Part shown: positions 39,186-48,316 of the stretch, piece after piece
Numbering within the stretch: the first letter of the stretch is position 1
Layout of the letters: every line of letters begins with the position of its first letter
The notes under the pieces: model-generated
What the model saw: only the letters and a program-made list of their open reading frames with translations
What the model was told of the DNA's origin: nothing
Databases searched by the model: none
NCBI GenBank assembly: GCA_017501345.1
Contig: JAFVXC010000034.1
Coordinates: 1-54,075 of the forward strand
Origin: Clostridia bacterium
Lineage (GTDB): Bacteria > Bacillota_A > Clostridia > Oscillospirales > CAG-272
DNA: 54,075 nt
Direction of reading: 5' to 3'
Made by a program: the position numbers and the translations under genes

Positions 39186-41786
39186 ATGAAGCAAAGAAAG
39201 ATCTCTATCAAGAAAAGAGCTACTGCCCTGTTCCTCGCAGCGCTTATGTGTCTCAGCACCCTCGTGCTGCTCGCCGGCTGCTCGGGTAACGGCGGAGGCG
39301 CGAAGCCCGACGCGCTCGTCATAATGACCGAGAGCCTCGACGGACTCTTCAACCCCTTCTATTCCACCACCGGTGCGGACAGCACCATCGTATCGATGAC
39401 ACAGATCTCGATGCTCACCTACGGCTATGCCGACGGCAAGGTCACGCCTGCCTGCGGTGATGACGAGGCTGTCGTTGTCAAGGATATGATCCAAAGCTAC
39501 GACAGCGAGAAGAATCAGACCGTATACACCTTCGTTTTGAAGAACGGCATCACCTACTCGGACGGACACCCTCTTACGATGGAGGACGTCCTGTTCAATC
39601 TCTACGTCTACCTTGACCCCGTCTACACCGGCTCGTCGACGATGTACTCCACCGATATCGTCGGTCTTACCGACTACCGCACGCAGACCATCAGCTCGGG
39701 ATCAAGCGACACCGACGACGTGATCTCCGAGGCGGCATCGGCACGCGCAAAGAACCGTCTCAATGAGCTGATCAACCTCTTCAAGGCAGTCGGCACGACC
39801 GCTACTGCGGGCTCCTATCAGGCAGACTACGACACGATGGTAAATGCCATCAAGGGCCACTCGCTCTCCTCGGGCTATAAGGAAGCCGTTTCGAATAACG
39901 CCGATTCGGTCACGAACGATCAGCTTCTGAAGGACTACCAGCGCGCTCTTGAGCTCTTCAAGAAGGAGCTTGAGACCGACTACGTCAGCGCAGAGAGCGC
40001 TTACACCGAGGCTCCCTACAAGAACGTACCGGAGTTCTCCGATCCCGTCTTCTGCTTTATGTACCACGAGGGCTACGTCACCGTTGAGTACGAGAAGGAC
40101 GCAAACAACAAGGACATCAAGTCTCAGATCAAGAAGGTCACGCCTCAGTACAGCACGAGCGTTGTAAACAGCAAGGAGGCTGCGATCGATTACGTTTATA
40201 ACTCCCAGATTGAGCAGAACCTGCACGTTATTCTCCAGTACTGGGCAACCGCACAGACTCTGACCACCGAATTCACCGCTAAGGCGAAGGAGGTCATTCT
40301 GCACGAAAACGTTTCCGAGGACGGATCTCTCGCGATCCCGAACATCTCGGGCATCGTATCCCTCGGCCACTCGACCGACGTCGAAACCGTTACCGCCAAG
40401 AACGGCACCTATACGGTTGCGCACGAGCACAACGAGGACGGTACCGTTAAGAATGCGAATGAGTACGACGTACTCGAAATCACCATCAACGGCGTTGACC
40501 CCAAGGCGATCTGGAACTTTGCATTCGCAGTCGCTCCTCAGCACTACTACGCAGAGGGCTACGACGTCGATATCGCAAACAACAAGTTCGGCGTTGACTA
40601 CGGTTCCTTCGACTTTATGACGAACGTCATTCAGTCTCCCCGTAATATCAAGGTTCCGATGGGAGCCGGCGCATACGTTGCTACCGACTCTGCAAAGAAC
40701 GACAACCCCGCAGGTACCGAGTTCTTCAAGAACAACGTCGTCTACTTCAAGAGAAACGACAGCTTCCTGATGGGTCAGCCCAAGATCGAGCTCATCCGTT
40801 ACCAGGTCGTCAGCGCTTCAAACGCACTCGACGCACTTTCTACCGGTCAGGTCCACTATGCGACTCCTCAGTACACGCAGAATAACATCACTCGCCTCGA
40901 CTCGATGAAGTCGAAGGGTATCGAAAGAATGTACACCGAGCAGCTCGGCTACGGCTACATCGGCATCAACGCGGGCAAGATTCCGAACATCAATCTCCGT
41001 AAGGCGATTATGAGCGCAATGGACACCTCCCTCGCGCTCAACTACTACAGCACGGGTATGGCAAAGACCATCTACTGGCCGATGTCTACGGTAAGCTGGG
41101 CTTATCCGACCGACGGCTCCGGCAACCCGAGCCGCGACAACCTGCACGACTATCCCGCCCTTCAGTTCAGCAAGCAGTCCGCTATGACGCAGATCAAGGA
41201 CTATATGGCACAGGCAGGCGTTTCGGCAGGCGACAGCGAGCTTTCGATCACCTTCACCATCGCAGGCTCTAACCTGACCGACCACCCGACCTACGAGACC
41301 TTCCGCTACGCCGCAGAGATCCTCAACGAGTGCGGATGGAACATCGAGGTCGTCCCCGACACGCAGGCGCTCACCAAGCTTTCGACCGGCTCTCTCGCCG
41401 TTTGGGCAGCCGCTTGGGGCTCCACCATCGACCCCGATATGTATCAGGTCTATCATAAGAACTCCACCGCAACGAGCGTTCTCGCCTGGGGTTACCGTGA
41501 GATCCTTGCAAACGAGGCAGCATATCCCGAGGAAAACAAGATCCTGAACGACCTCAGCAAGATCATCGACGAGGCTCGTGCAACCGACGATCAGGCTACC
41601 CGTACCGCTCTCTACGAGGAGGCTATGGGCTACGTTCTCGACCTTGCCGTTGAGCTCCCCGTCTACCAGCGTATGACCCTTTACGCATACGACTCGAGCG
41701 TCATCAGCTCGGCCTCTCTCCCCTCTGAGCTGAATCCCTACACCTCACCGCTCGATCACATCTGGGAAATCGAATTCGTCGGCTGA
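39186..41786 (+). CDS. Oligopeptide ABC importer binding lipoprotein, enlarged
   Basis: An 866-residue family-5 extracellular solute-binding protein, against about 540 for typical OppA/DppA. Signal peptide and lipobox LLAGC are clear. N-terminal ALVIMTESLDGLFNPFYSTT and C-terminal IMSAMDTSLALNYY...AWGSTIDPDMY segments are family typical. The extra 250 residues lie between about 175 and 420 and are largely helical (AKNRLNELINLFKAVGTTAT, ALELFKKELETDY). GGAGG at 39170-39174 supports the ATG at 39186 over the one at 39168. It delivers peptides to the OppBCDF transporter encoded directly downstream. Confidence 0.9.
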   Translation: MKQRKISIKKRATALFLAALMCLSTLVLLAGCSGNGGGAKPDALVIMTESLDGLFNPFYSTTGADSTIVSMTQISMLTYGYADGKVTPACGDDEAVVVKDMIQSYDSEKNQTVYTFVLKNGITYSDGHPLTMEDVLFNLYVYLDPVYTGSSTMYSTDIVGLTDYRTQTISSGSSDTDDVISEAASARAKNRLNELINLFKAVGTTATAGSYQADYDTMVNAIKGHSLSSGYKEAVSNNADSVTNDQLLKDYQRALELFKKELETDYVSAESAYTEAPYKNVPEFSDPVFCFMYHEGYVTVEYEKDANNKDIKSQIKKVTPQYSTSVVNSKEAAIDYVYNSQIEQNLHVILQYWATAQTLTTEFTAKAKEVILHENVSEDGSLAIPNISGIVSLGHSTDVETVTAKNGTYTVAHEHNEDGTVKNANEYDVLEITINGVDPKAIWNFAFAVAPQHYYAEGYDVDIANNKFGVDYGSFDFMTNVIQSPRNIKVPMGAGAYVATDSAKNDNPAGTEFFKNNVVYFKRNDSFLMGQPKIELIRYQVVSASNALDALSTGQVHYATPQYTQNNITRLDSMKSKGIERMYTEQLGYGYIGINAGKIPNINLRKAIMSAMDTSLALNYYSTGMAKTIYWPMSTVSWAYPTDGSGNPSRDNLHDYPALQFSKQSAMTQIKDYMAQAGVSAGDSELSITFTIAGSNLTDHPTYETFRYAAEILNECGWNIEVVPDTQALTKLSTGSLAVWAAAWGSTIDPDMYQVYHKNSTATSVLAWGYREILANEAAYPEENKILNDLSKIIDEARATDDQATRTALYEEAMGYVLDLAVELPVYQRMTLYAYDSSVISSASLPSELNPYTSPLDHIWEIEFVG

Positions 41787-41801
41787 TACTCGGAGTAAGC
41801 T

Positions 41802-42809
41802 ATGCTAAAATATATACTGAAGAGACTTGCACTGTCGGTGTTCATTCTGATCGGTGTATCTCTGATCATCTACATTCTCATCCGTTGTATGCCCTCAAGC
41901 TTCATCGACAATAAAATTGCCGCTATGAACCAAGGGGGCGCAACGGTCCCCCAGGAGACGATCGATGCGATGAAGGCGCTCTATGGGCTTGAGGACGATT
42001 CCTTCCTCGGCATCATCAAGGGCTACCTCGGCTGGTTCAAATCGATGTGCAGACTCGATTTCGGAACCTCCTTTAAGTACGGATCGCCCGTTACTGAGGT
42101 TATCAAATCGCATATGGGCGTTTCCTTTGCAGTAGCGCTGATCGCAACGATCTTTGAATTTATGATCGCGATCCCGCTCGGTATTACAGCGGCAACGCAT
42201 CAGTATTCGATCCGCGACTACGTCGTGACCGTTCTTGTTATGATCGGTATCTCTCTCCCCTCCTTCTTCCTTGGTCAGATCGCGAAATATGTATTCGCGA
42301 TGAAGCTCGGATGGCTCCCATCGGGAGGATTCGGAACGACTTCCGCAACCTTCCCCGACACATTCGGGGGAATGATCGCGGAAACTGCCGACAAGATCCC
42401 CTATCTCATCCTGCCCATCGCAGTGGTGGTGATCCTCAGCATCGGAAGCCGTATGCGTATGACGCGTACGAATATGCTTGAGGTTCTGAACTCCGATTAT
42501 ATCCGCACCGCGCGTGCCAAGGGTCTGAAGGAGAGCAAGGTCATCTACAAGCACGCCTTCCGCAACACCCTCATCCCGATCGTAACGAGCCTCGCAGGCC
42601 TTCTCCCGTCACTCTTCTCGGGTGCGATCATCACCGAGCAGATCTTCGATCTTCCCGGTATCGGTAACATAGCGCTTCAAGCGATGATGGCGGCTGATAT
42701 CCCCTTCATTATGGGATATAATATGTTCCTCGCGCTCCTCAGCGTCATCGGCGTTCTGCTCGCAGACCTGACGTACGCGATCGTTGACCCCAGGGTCAAG
42801 CTGGCGTAA
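41802..42809 (+). CDS. oppB: Oligopeptide ABC importer permease B
   Basis: A 335-residue inner-membrane permease with six predicted helices. The first is MLKYILKRLALSVFILIGVS. The cytoplasmic EAA loop is DYIRTARAKGLKESKVIYKH. It pairs with OppC to form the channel. It lies 15 bp after the binding-protein gene. The N-terminal half carries a larger extracytoplasmic segment (residues about 30-95) that would contact the binding protein. Confidence 0.93.
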   Translation: MLKYILKRLALSVFILIGVSLIIYILIRCMPSSFIDNKIAAMNQGGATVPQETIDAMKALYGLEDDSFLGIIKGYLGWFKSMCRLDFGTSFKYGSPVTEVIKSHMGVSFAVALIATIFEFMIAIPLGITAATHQYSIRDYVVTVLVMIGISLPSFFLGQIAKYVFAMKLGWLPSGGFGTTSATFPDTFGGMIAETADKIPYLILPIAVVVILSIGSRMRMTRTNMLEVLNSDYIRTARAKGLKESKVIYKHAFRNTLIPIVTSLAGLLPSLFSGAIITEQIFDLPGIGNIALQAMMAADIPFIMGYNMFLALLSVIGVLLADLTYAIVDPRVKLA

Positions 42810-42826
42810 GGAGGTGCATACTAATT

Positions 42827-43882
42827 ATGGAAGAAAACAAAAATCTCCTTGAGCAGGACGAAGAGAGCGCAGGCAGCGTCTCCTCCTTCGAGGAGGAGAC
42901 TCCGCTCGACAAAAACGTGCGTCTGATGTCTCCGACGCAGATGGTCCTTCGCCGCTTCTTCCGCTCGAAGCTCAGCATCATCGGTCTCGTTATGATCGTA
43001 GCCCTCTTCCTCTTCTCCTGGGTCGGGCCGCTCTTCTGGAGCTCATCCGAAACCGACCGCTCGATGAAGATCGACTACGACAAGCACCCGATCTACTACA
43101 CAAACGAAAGCGGCGAAACCGTGCTCTTCTATCAGATCGTCGAGACCGGTAAGGAGCTCAGCAGCCTCTCGCCGCCGAGCGCTGAGCACCCTCTCGGCAC
43201 GGACGTCAGCGGACGTGATAACCTCACCCGTCTGATGACGGGCGGACGCGTATCGCTCACGATCAGCTTCCTCGCAGTCTTCGTTATCACCCTCTTCGGC
43301 GTGATCTTCGGCGGTCTTGCAGGTTACTTCGGGGGTGTGATTGACAACATCCTGATGCGTCTTTGCGACATTCTGATGTGTCTCCCCGGCATTCCCGTTA
43401 TGCTGATCGTCAACACCCTTCTCGAGGGTCTCGCCGTTCCGTCGGAATACCGCATCTACTGCCTGATGGCATTCCTCACACTGATCTCGTGGTCGGGCAC
43501 CGCCCGCCTCGTCAGAGGTCAGATCCTCTCACTCCGCGAGCAGGAATATATGGTCGCCGCAGAGGCAATGGGCTACTCGACGAAGAGAAAGATCTTCAAG
43601 CACCTCGTGCCGAACGTTATGCCGCAGCTGATCGTCTCGATGACGATGAGCCTTGGCAGTATGATCCTTTACGAGGCGACCCTTTCCTTCCTCGGACTGG
43701 GCGCATCGGACGAGTACGCCGCATGGGGTACGATGATCAACTCGGCGAACGATCCCTATATCCTTCAGAACTTTTTCAATATCTGGGGCCCTCCCGGCAT
43801 CTGCATCATTCTCGCCGTCCTCGGCTTCAACTTTGTCGGTGACGGTCTGCGCGACGCCCTTGACCCCAAGATGAGGAGGTAA
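42827..43882 (+). CDS. oppC: Oligopeptide ABC importer permease C
   Basis: A 351-residue permease with a cytoplasmic N-terminal extension rich in Glu (LLEQDEESAGSVSSFEEETP), one N-terminal helix, an extracytoplasmic loop, and five further helices. HPLGTDVSGRDNLTRLMTGG is the conserved OppC/DppC signature. The EAA loop EYMVAAEAMGYSTKRKIFKH contacts the ATPases. A GGAGGTG site precedes the ATG. It is 17 bp from oppB and 5 bp from oppD. Confidence 0.93.
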   Translation: MEENKNLLEQDEESAGSVSSFEEETPLDKNVRLMSPTQMVLRRFFRSKLSIIGLVMIVALFLFSWVGPLFWSSSETDRSMKIDYDKHPIYYTNESGETVLFYQIVETGKELSSLSPPSAEHPLGTDVSGRDNLTRLMTGGRVSLTISFLAVFVITLFGVIFGGLAGYFGGVIDNILMRLCDILMCLPGIPVMLIVNTLLEGLAVPSEYRIYCLMAFLTLISWSGTARLVRGQILSLREQEYMVAAEAMGYSTKRKIFKHLVPNVMPQLIVSMTMSLGSMILYEATLSFLGLGASDEYAAWGTMINSANDPYILQNFFNIWGPPGICIILAVLGFNFVGDGLRDALDPKMRR

Positions 43883-43887
43883 TCACC

Positions 43888-45138
43888 GTGGCAGAACAGA
43901 ATAAAAAGAAAAACGGTCATTATCTCTCGGGTAAGGAGATCCGCGCGATCGCAAAGGAAAACAAGAAGGTAATGAACGCACTCGAAAAGCAGAAGCATCA
44001 GAAGCTGCCCGAAAGTGCATTCCTCACCGAGATGAAAAACGATGCGAACATCCTTGAGATCGACGATCTTCACACCTACTTTTTCACCGATCAGGGCGTC
44101 GTCAAGGCAGTCAACGGTGTTTCGTTCGAGATCCCGAAAAACGCGACCGTTGGTGTCGTCGGCGAATCGGGCTGTGGCAAATCGGTCACGAGTATGTCGG
44201 TGATGCGACTCCTTCAGGGGCCGCAGGGACAGATCTATTCGGGCTCGATCCGCTTTAAGTCGAGCGACTACAAGCGAGACGCCAAGGGCGAGCCCATACA
44301 GACGGGCACAAATGCAGACGGCTCCCCTCTCTACACGACCGAGGAGAAGATCTACGACATCGCAAAGATGCCGATGAGCGAGATTCACCGCATCCGCGGC
44401 AGACAGATCGCGATGATCTTCCAGGAACCGATGACCTCGCTGAATCCGGTCTTCACGATCGGCGATCAGCTTGACGAGGTCACCTTCATCCACGTTCCCG
44501 GCGCCACGAAGCAGCAGGCGAAGGAGAAATCCCTCGAGATGCTGTCGCTCGTCGGCATTGCAATGCCCGAGCACGTTTATAAATCCTATCCTCACGAGCT
44601 TTCGGGCGGTATGCGTCAGCGCGTAATGATCGCGATGGCACTCGCGTGCAATCCCCGCCTGATCATCGCCGACGAGCCTACCACGGCACTCGACGTGACG
44701 ATCCAAGCACAGATCCTCGATCTGCTCCGCGATCTGAAGACGAAGATGGACGGCTCGATCATGCTGATCACCCACGACCTTGGCGTCATCGCAGAAATGG
44801 CAGATTACGTTGTCGTTATGTACGCAGGCAAGGTCATCGAGCGCGGTACGGTGCAGGAGATCTTCCATAATCCGCTCCATCCCTATACGGTCGGTCTTCA
44901 GAAATCAAAGCCGACGATGGATTCGGACACAGAGACGCTCTTCAACATCCCCGGAAACGTTCCGAACCCCGTCAATATGCCCACCTACTGCTACTTCAAG
45001 GAAAGATGCTCGCGCTGCACGAAAAAGTGCTCAGGCGACTATCCCGCAATGGTGCAGGTGAGCCCCACGCACTTCGTTGCGTGCCACCTCTACGGTGAGG
45101 CGGACAACGAGAAGAAGGAGGAGAACGCAAATGGCTGA
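43888..45138 (+). CDS. oppD: Oligopeptide ABC importer ATPase D
   Basis: A 416-residue ATPase starting at GTG 43888 behind GAGGAGGT. Walker [12 protein letters not shown], signature [12 protein letters not shown] and Walker [13 protein letters not shown] are intact. A 60-residue basic N-terminal extension precedes the domain. An insert of about 30 residues ([20 protein letters not shown]...) lies before the Q-loop MIFQEP and is longer than in typical OppD. The C-terminal oligopeptide-transporter domain carries a four-cysteine cluster ([14 protein letters not shown]), which in relatives can bind an Fe-S cluster. The stop overlaps oppF by 8 bp. Confidence 0.93.
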   Translation: MAEQNKKKNGHYLSGKEIRAIAKENKKVMNALEKQKHQKLPESAFLTEMKNDANILEIDDLHTYFFTDQGVVKAVNGVSFEIPKNATVGVVGESGCGKSVTSMSVMRLLQGPQGQIYSGSIRFKSSDYKRDAKGEPIQTGTNADGSPLYTTEEKIYDIAKMPMSEIHRIRGRQIAMIFQEPMTSLNPVFTIGDQLDEVTFIHVPGATKQQAKEKSLEMLSLVGIAMPEHVYKSYPHELSGGMRQRVMIAMALACNPRLIIADEPTTALDVTIQAQILDLLRDLKTKMDGSIMLITHDLGVIAEMADYVVVMYAGKVIERGTVQEIFHNPLHPYTVGLQKSKPTMDSDTETLFNIPGNVPNPVNMPTYCYFKERCSRCTKKCSGDYPAMVQVSPTHFVACHLYGEADNEKKEENANG

Positions 45139-46231
45139 TAACGCTACCGTAAACGAAGCTGTTTACGACGACGACGCGATCAAGGCGACGGAAGCGGCAG
45201 ACCGAAAGGCTCGGATCGAGGCAGACCGCGCGCTCCCTCCCGACGAAAATGCACTCCTTGAGGTGCGCCACCTCCGCAAGTGCTTCCCGATCGAGAAATC
45301 GATCACGGGTAAGGTACGCCGCGAGCTCGTCGCCGTGGACGACATCAGCTTCAAGCTGAACCCCGGCGAGACCCTCGGCATTGTCGGCGAATCGGGATGC
45401 GGCAAGACCACGATGGGACGAACCATTCTGAAGCTGCACCAGCCGTCGGGCGGTCAGATATTCTTCGAGGGCAAGGACATCGCAGGCTACAAGCCCGCAG
45501 AGATGCGCAAGGTGCGCACGAAAATGCAGATCATCTTCCAGGATCCCTATTCCTCCCTGCCTCCGAGAAGCACGGTCGGCGATATCCTCTCCGAGCCCGT
45601 ACTCGTGCACAATATCGTGCCGAAAAACGAGGTCAAGGAGTACGTGCTCGACCTGATGGAAAAGTGCGGTCTCCGTGATTACTACTACGAGCGCTATCCG
45701 CACGAATTCTCGGGCGGTCAGCGTCAGAGGATCTGCATCGCGCGCGCCCTCTCGGTCAAGCCCGAGCTCGTCGTCTGCGATGAGCCCGTTTCGGCACTCG
45801 ACGTATCGATCCAGGCGCAGATCATCAATCTTCTGAAGGATCTGCAGAGATCAATGGGTCTGACCTATCTGTTCATCTCGCACGACCTCTCGGTCGTCAA
45901 GTTCATTTCGGACAAGATCGGCGTTATGTACCTCGGTGCAATGGTGGAATTCGGTAGCAAGAAGGATATCTTCTCGCATCCGCTCCATCCCTACACAAAG
46001 GCGCTCTTCTCGGCGATCCCGAACCCGAACCCAGACGTTAAGATGAACCGCATCGTGCTGAACGGCGACATTCCCTCCCCCGCAAATCCGCCGAGAGGCT
46101 GTCGCTTCCACACCCGATGCCCCTACGCCAAGGAGATCTGTAAGCACGTCACGCCCGAGTACCGTGAATACGGTGAGGGGCATTTCGCCGCCTGCCATCT
46201 GCTTGCCGAAGAGGCAGACAATAACGCATAA
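45131..46231 (+). CDS. oppF: Oligopeptide ABC importer ATPase F
   Basis: A 366-residue ATPase. Walker A GESGCGKTTMGR, signature FSGGQRQRICIA, Walker B LVVCDEPVSALD and the switch histidine segment FISHDLSVV are intact. The C-terminal CRFHTRCPYAKEIC is the family's cysteine motif. The ATG at 45131 lies inside the oppD stop (ATGGCTGA), so translation is coupled, and GAAGGAGGAG stands upstream. It forms the heterodimeric motor with OppD. The first 45 residues are an acidic extension. Confidence 0.93.
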   Translation: MADNATVNEAVYDDDAIKATEAADRKARIEADRALPPDENALLEVRHLRKCFPIEKSITGKVRRELVAVDDISFKLNPGETLGIVGESGCGKTTMGRTILKLHQPSGGQIFFEGKDIAGYKPAEMRKVRTKMQIIFQDPYSSLPPRSTVGDILSEPVLVHNIVPKNEVKEYVLDLMEKCGLRDYYYERYPHEFSGGQRQRICIARALSVKPELVVCDEPVSALDVSIQAQIINLLKDLQRSMGLTYLFISHDLSVVKFISDKIGVMYLGAMVEFGSKKDIFSHPLHPYTKALFSAIPNPNPDVKMNRIVLNGDIPSPANPPRGCRFHTRCPYAKEICKHVTPEYREYGEGHFAACHLLAEEADNNA

Positions 46232-46234
46232 GAT

Positions 46235-46513
46235 ATGAGCAAGGAAAACAAAAAGAAAAAAAAGGAAAAGATCACCTATATCGATGACGGCAGAACCATC
46301 GCGGATATGTCGGCACTCGACGGCAGGCGCAAGCCCTCCGAAAGGAAGGATCCGAAGCGGCAAGCCGCTCCGCACCTCCTGCCCGGCAGACATTCAACCC
46401 TGAAGGAGCAGGCACAGACCTACTTCGCCGCAGTTCGGATGATGTTTCTGCCGATGCTCGTCGTGATCGGCATCCTCACCCTGGCTTTTCTCGTTCTGTG
46501 GTTTCTTCTTTGA
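46235..46513 (+). CDS. Small single-pass membrane protein after oppF
   Basis: A 92-residue protein that begins 3 bp after the oppF stop. The N-terminal 60 residues are very basic and cytoplasmic (MSKENKKKKKEKITYID). One C-terminal membrane helix (MFLPMLVVIGILTLAFLVLW) ends the protein. No family is recognised. The position, coupled to the transporter genes, suggests an accessory subunit or small regulator of the importer; this is inference. Confidence 0.65.
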   Translation: MSKENKKKKKEKITYIDDGRTIADMSALDGRRKPSERKDPKRQAAPHLLPGRHSTLKEQAQTYFAAVRMMFLPMLVVIGILTLAFLVLWFLL

Positions 46514-46580
46514 CATCTCGAAGGATTTCTTGTTTACAAATTAAACAAAAGATTCTGCATAATTCGTAATATTCGTTCAT

Positions 46581-46586
46581 TATAAT
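46581..46586 (+). promoter_or_regulatory. Possible -10 box for the small membrane protein
   Basis: TATAAT lies 55 bp before the ATG at 46641. No good -35 is found at the right distance, so this is weak. The 127-bp gap otherwise holds AT-rich DNA. Confidence 0.35.
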
Positions 46587-46640
46587 CTCAATAGAATGGC
46601 TGTTACAAAGCCTTCTAAATACATCTTAACGGAGAATAAT

Positions 46641-46904
46641 ATGGATACTCTCAAGAAATTTTGGCCTTATGCGTTCAAAGAGCGCACGGAAGGCGGTCAG
46701 CTCGCAATTGCGATCATCATTTACCTCGTAGCAAGCATCATCGCAGGTGCGGTCATCGGTCTTGCAACTATGCTTGTCGCTTGGATCCCCGTTGTTGGCG
46801 CTTTGGTCGGCTGGCTCCTCGGCGTTGTCGGCTCCCTCGTCGGCCTCTACTGCTTCGCAGGACTTATTTTCGCGATCCTTTCCTTCTGCAAGGTTCTGAA
46901 GTAA
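46641..46904 (+). CDS. Small Gly/Val-rich two-helix membrane protein
   Basis: An 87-residue protein. MDTLKKFWPYAFKER is followed by two long hydrophobic stretches (AIAIIIYLVASIIAGAVIGL and about 30 residues of VVGALVGWLLGVVGSLVGLY type), the second with glycines every three to four residues as in tightly packed helices. The ATG at 46641 follows GGAGAATAAT. It is monocistronic, with a strong terminator behind it. Function unknown. Confidence 0.65.
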   Translation: MDTLKKFWPYAFKERTEGGQLAIAIIIYLVASIIAGAVIGLATMLVAWIPVVGALVGWLLGVVGSLVGLYCFAGLIFAILSFCKVLK

Positions 46905-46921
46905 TTTCAGCACAAACAAAT

Positions 46922-46962
46922 CGGACTCCGATTGGTCTACGTGCCATTCGGAGTCCGTTTTT
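46922..46962 (+). terminator. Intrinsic terminator, 13-bp stem
   Basis: CGGACTCCGATTGG pairs with CCATTCGGAGTCCG (one T-T mismatch) across an 8-nt loop, followed by TTTTT. It ends the small membrane-protein transcript. Confidence 0.9.
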
Positions 46963-46993
46963 ATATTCTCATACGCCGCCCCGCGCAAGGCAG

Positions 46994-47023
46994 TTGACAA
47001 TACCCGCTCTTTTGTGTTATAAT
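46994..47023 (+). promoter_or_regulatory. Promoter of lgt
   Basis: TTGACA (46994-46999), 18 bp, TATAAT (47018-47023). The AAAGGAG ribosome binding site and the ATG at 47060 follow. Confidence 0.88.
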
Positions 47024-47059
47024 AAAAACGGTTCATTTCCCCGAAAGGAGCTTTTCCGA

Positions 47060-48316
47060 ATGTATCCTCACGATATTATACTCGACATAGGGCTGTACGA
47101 GCTTTGCATCGTATTCGGTCTGATCGCCGCTATGATACTCTTCCGCGTGCTCGCCGACAAACGCGGGCTGTCTGCGCGCCTACAAAACGGCGTTCTCGTC
47201 GGCATTCCCTTTGCCCTTTTTGTCGGCTATCCCTCTGCCGTCGTCGTGCAGTGGGTCTACAACGGCATCAGGGACGGCAAATTTGCAGATTCGATCTTCG
47301 CGTCCTCCACGGGCTCGACCTTCTACGGCGGACTCATTGGCGGATCGCTTGCCTTTCTCGCGTTCTATTTTGTATATGGCCGTCTTCGCGTGAAAAATCG
47401 CGAGCATCTCCACCACCTGCCGACGATCCTTGAGATCGGTCCGCCCTGCATCGCCATCGGGCACGCGCTCGGCCGCGTCGGATGCTTTTTCGCGGGGTGC
47501 TGCTTCGGTATCCGTACCGATTCCTTCCTCGGAGTCTATCTCGACAACCCGGATATCCCGCACAAGGTGCTCCCCGTACAGCTTTTTGAAGCCACCTTTC
47601 TCGTCGTGCTGTGTGTCTATCTCGTTCTGCGCTTCTACGACGGCAAGCGCTACGCTCTGCCGCACTATTTGATCCTTTACGGCATCTGGCGCTTTTCGAT
47701 CGAATATCTCCGGGGTGACGATCGCGGTGCGACCTTTGTCAGCTTCCTGACGCCCTCTCAGCTCACGGCGATCGTGCTGATCCTGCTCGGCATCATATTG
47801 ACCGTTGTCTTCCGCAAAACGATTTACAAACCCGGCGGGGATGCCCCCGCGGGCGAGGATCGCGCATTCCCTCCTGCAGGTGATCACCTATCACCCGACG
47901 GTGAGAGTACGGAAAAGTCCGAAACCATCGAAGGCGGGGATGCCCCCGCGGGCGAGGATCGTGCATTCCCTCCTGCAGGTGATCACCTATCACCCGACGG
48001 TGAGAGTACGGAAAAGTCCGAAGCCATCGAAGGCGGGGATGCCCCCGCGGGCGAGGATCGCGCATTCCCTCCTGCAGGTGATCACCTATCACCCGACGGT
48101 GAGAGTACGGAAAAGTCCGAAGCCATCGAAGGCGGGGATGCCCCCGCGGGCGAGGATCGCGCATTCCCTCCTGCAGGTAATCACCTATCACCCGACGGTG
48201 AGAGTACGGAAAAGTCCGAAGCCATCGAAGGCGGGGATGTCCTCGCGAGTGCCGAGGGCACGGAAGTCATCGTGGAAAATGCAGAAGAAGCCCCCGAAGG
48301 CGGTGACGATACGTGA
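47060..48316 (+). CDS. lgt: Prolipoprotein diacylglyceryl transferase with repeat tail
   Basis: Residues 1-255 are a complete Lgt with seven membrane segments. The signature GHALGRVGCFFAGCCFG matches the H-G-x-G-R-x-G-C-F-x-N-G-C family motif, with Ala in place of the usual Asn. The enzyme transfers diacylglycerol from phosphatidylglycerol to lipobox cysteines, so it matures the many lipoproteins in this window. After the last helix comes a 160-residue tail: four 33-residue repeats (GGDAPAGEDRAFPPAG-type) and an acidic end, not part of any Lgt I know. It overlaps the next gene by GTGA. AAAGGAG precedes the ATG. Confidence 0.93.
   Translation: MYPHDIILDIGLYELCIVFGLIAAMILFRVLADKRGLSARLQNGVLVGIPFALFVGYPSAVVVQWVYNGIRDGKFADSIFASSTGSTFYGGLIGGSLAFLAFYFVYGRLRVKNREHLHHLPTILEIGPPCIAIGHALGRVGCFFAGCCFGIRTDSFLGVYLDNPDIPHKVLPVQLFEATFLVVLCVYLVLRFYDGKRYALPHYLILYGIWRFSIEYLRGDDRGATFVSFLTPSQLTAIVLILLGIILTVVFRKTIYKPGGDAPAGEDRAFPPAGDHLSPDGESTEKSETIEGGDAPAGEDRAFPPAGDHLSPDGESTEKSEAIEGGDAPAGEDRAFPPAGDHLSPDGESTEKSEAIEGGDAPAGEDRAFPPAGNHLSPDGESTEKSEAIEGGDVLASAEGTEVIVENAEEAPEGGDDT
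47834..48229. repeat. Four 99-bp tandem repeats in the 3' end of lgt
   Basis: Units begin at 47834, 47933, 48032 and 48131 and differ by only a few bases. Each contains several small palindromes: GCGGGG-ATGC-CCCCGC (overlapping pairs), AGGTGATCACCT, TCACC-CGAC-GGTGA and CGGA-AAAG-TCCG. The unit length is a multiple of three, so reading is preserved. An open frame also runs through the opposite strand. Confidence 0.92.

Noticed and set aside
47793..48191. A leftward open frame of repeated GDYLQEGMRDPRPRGHPRL-type units opposite lgt
   Set aside because: It only mirrors the 99-bp repeats. There is no start signal, and the plus strand continues a clear Lgt.
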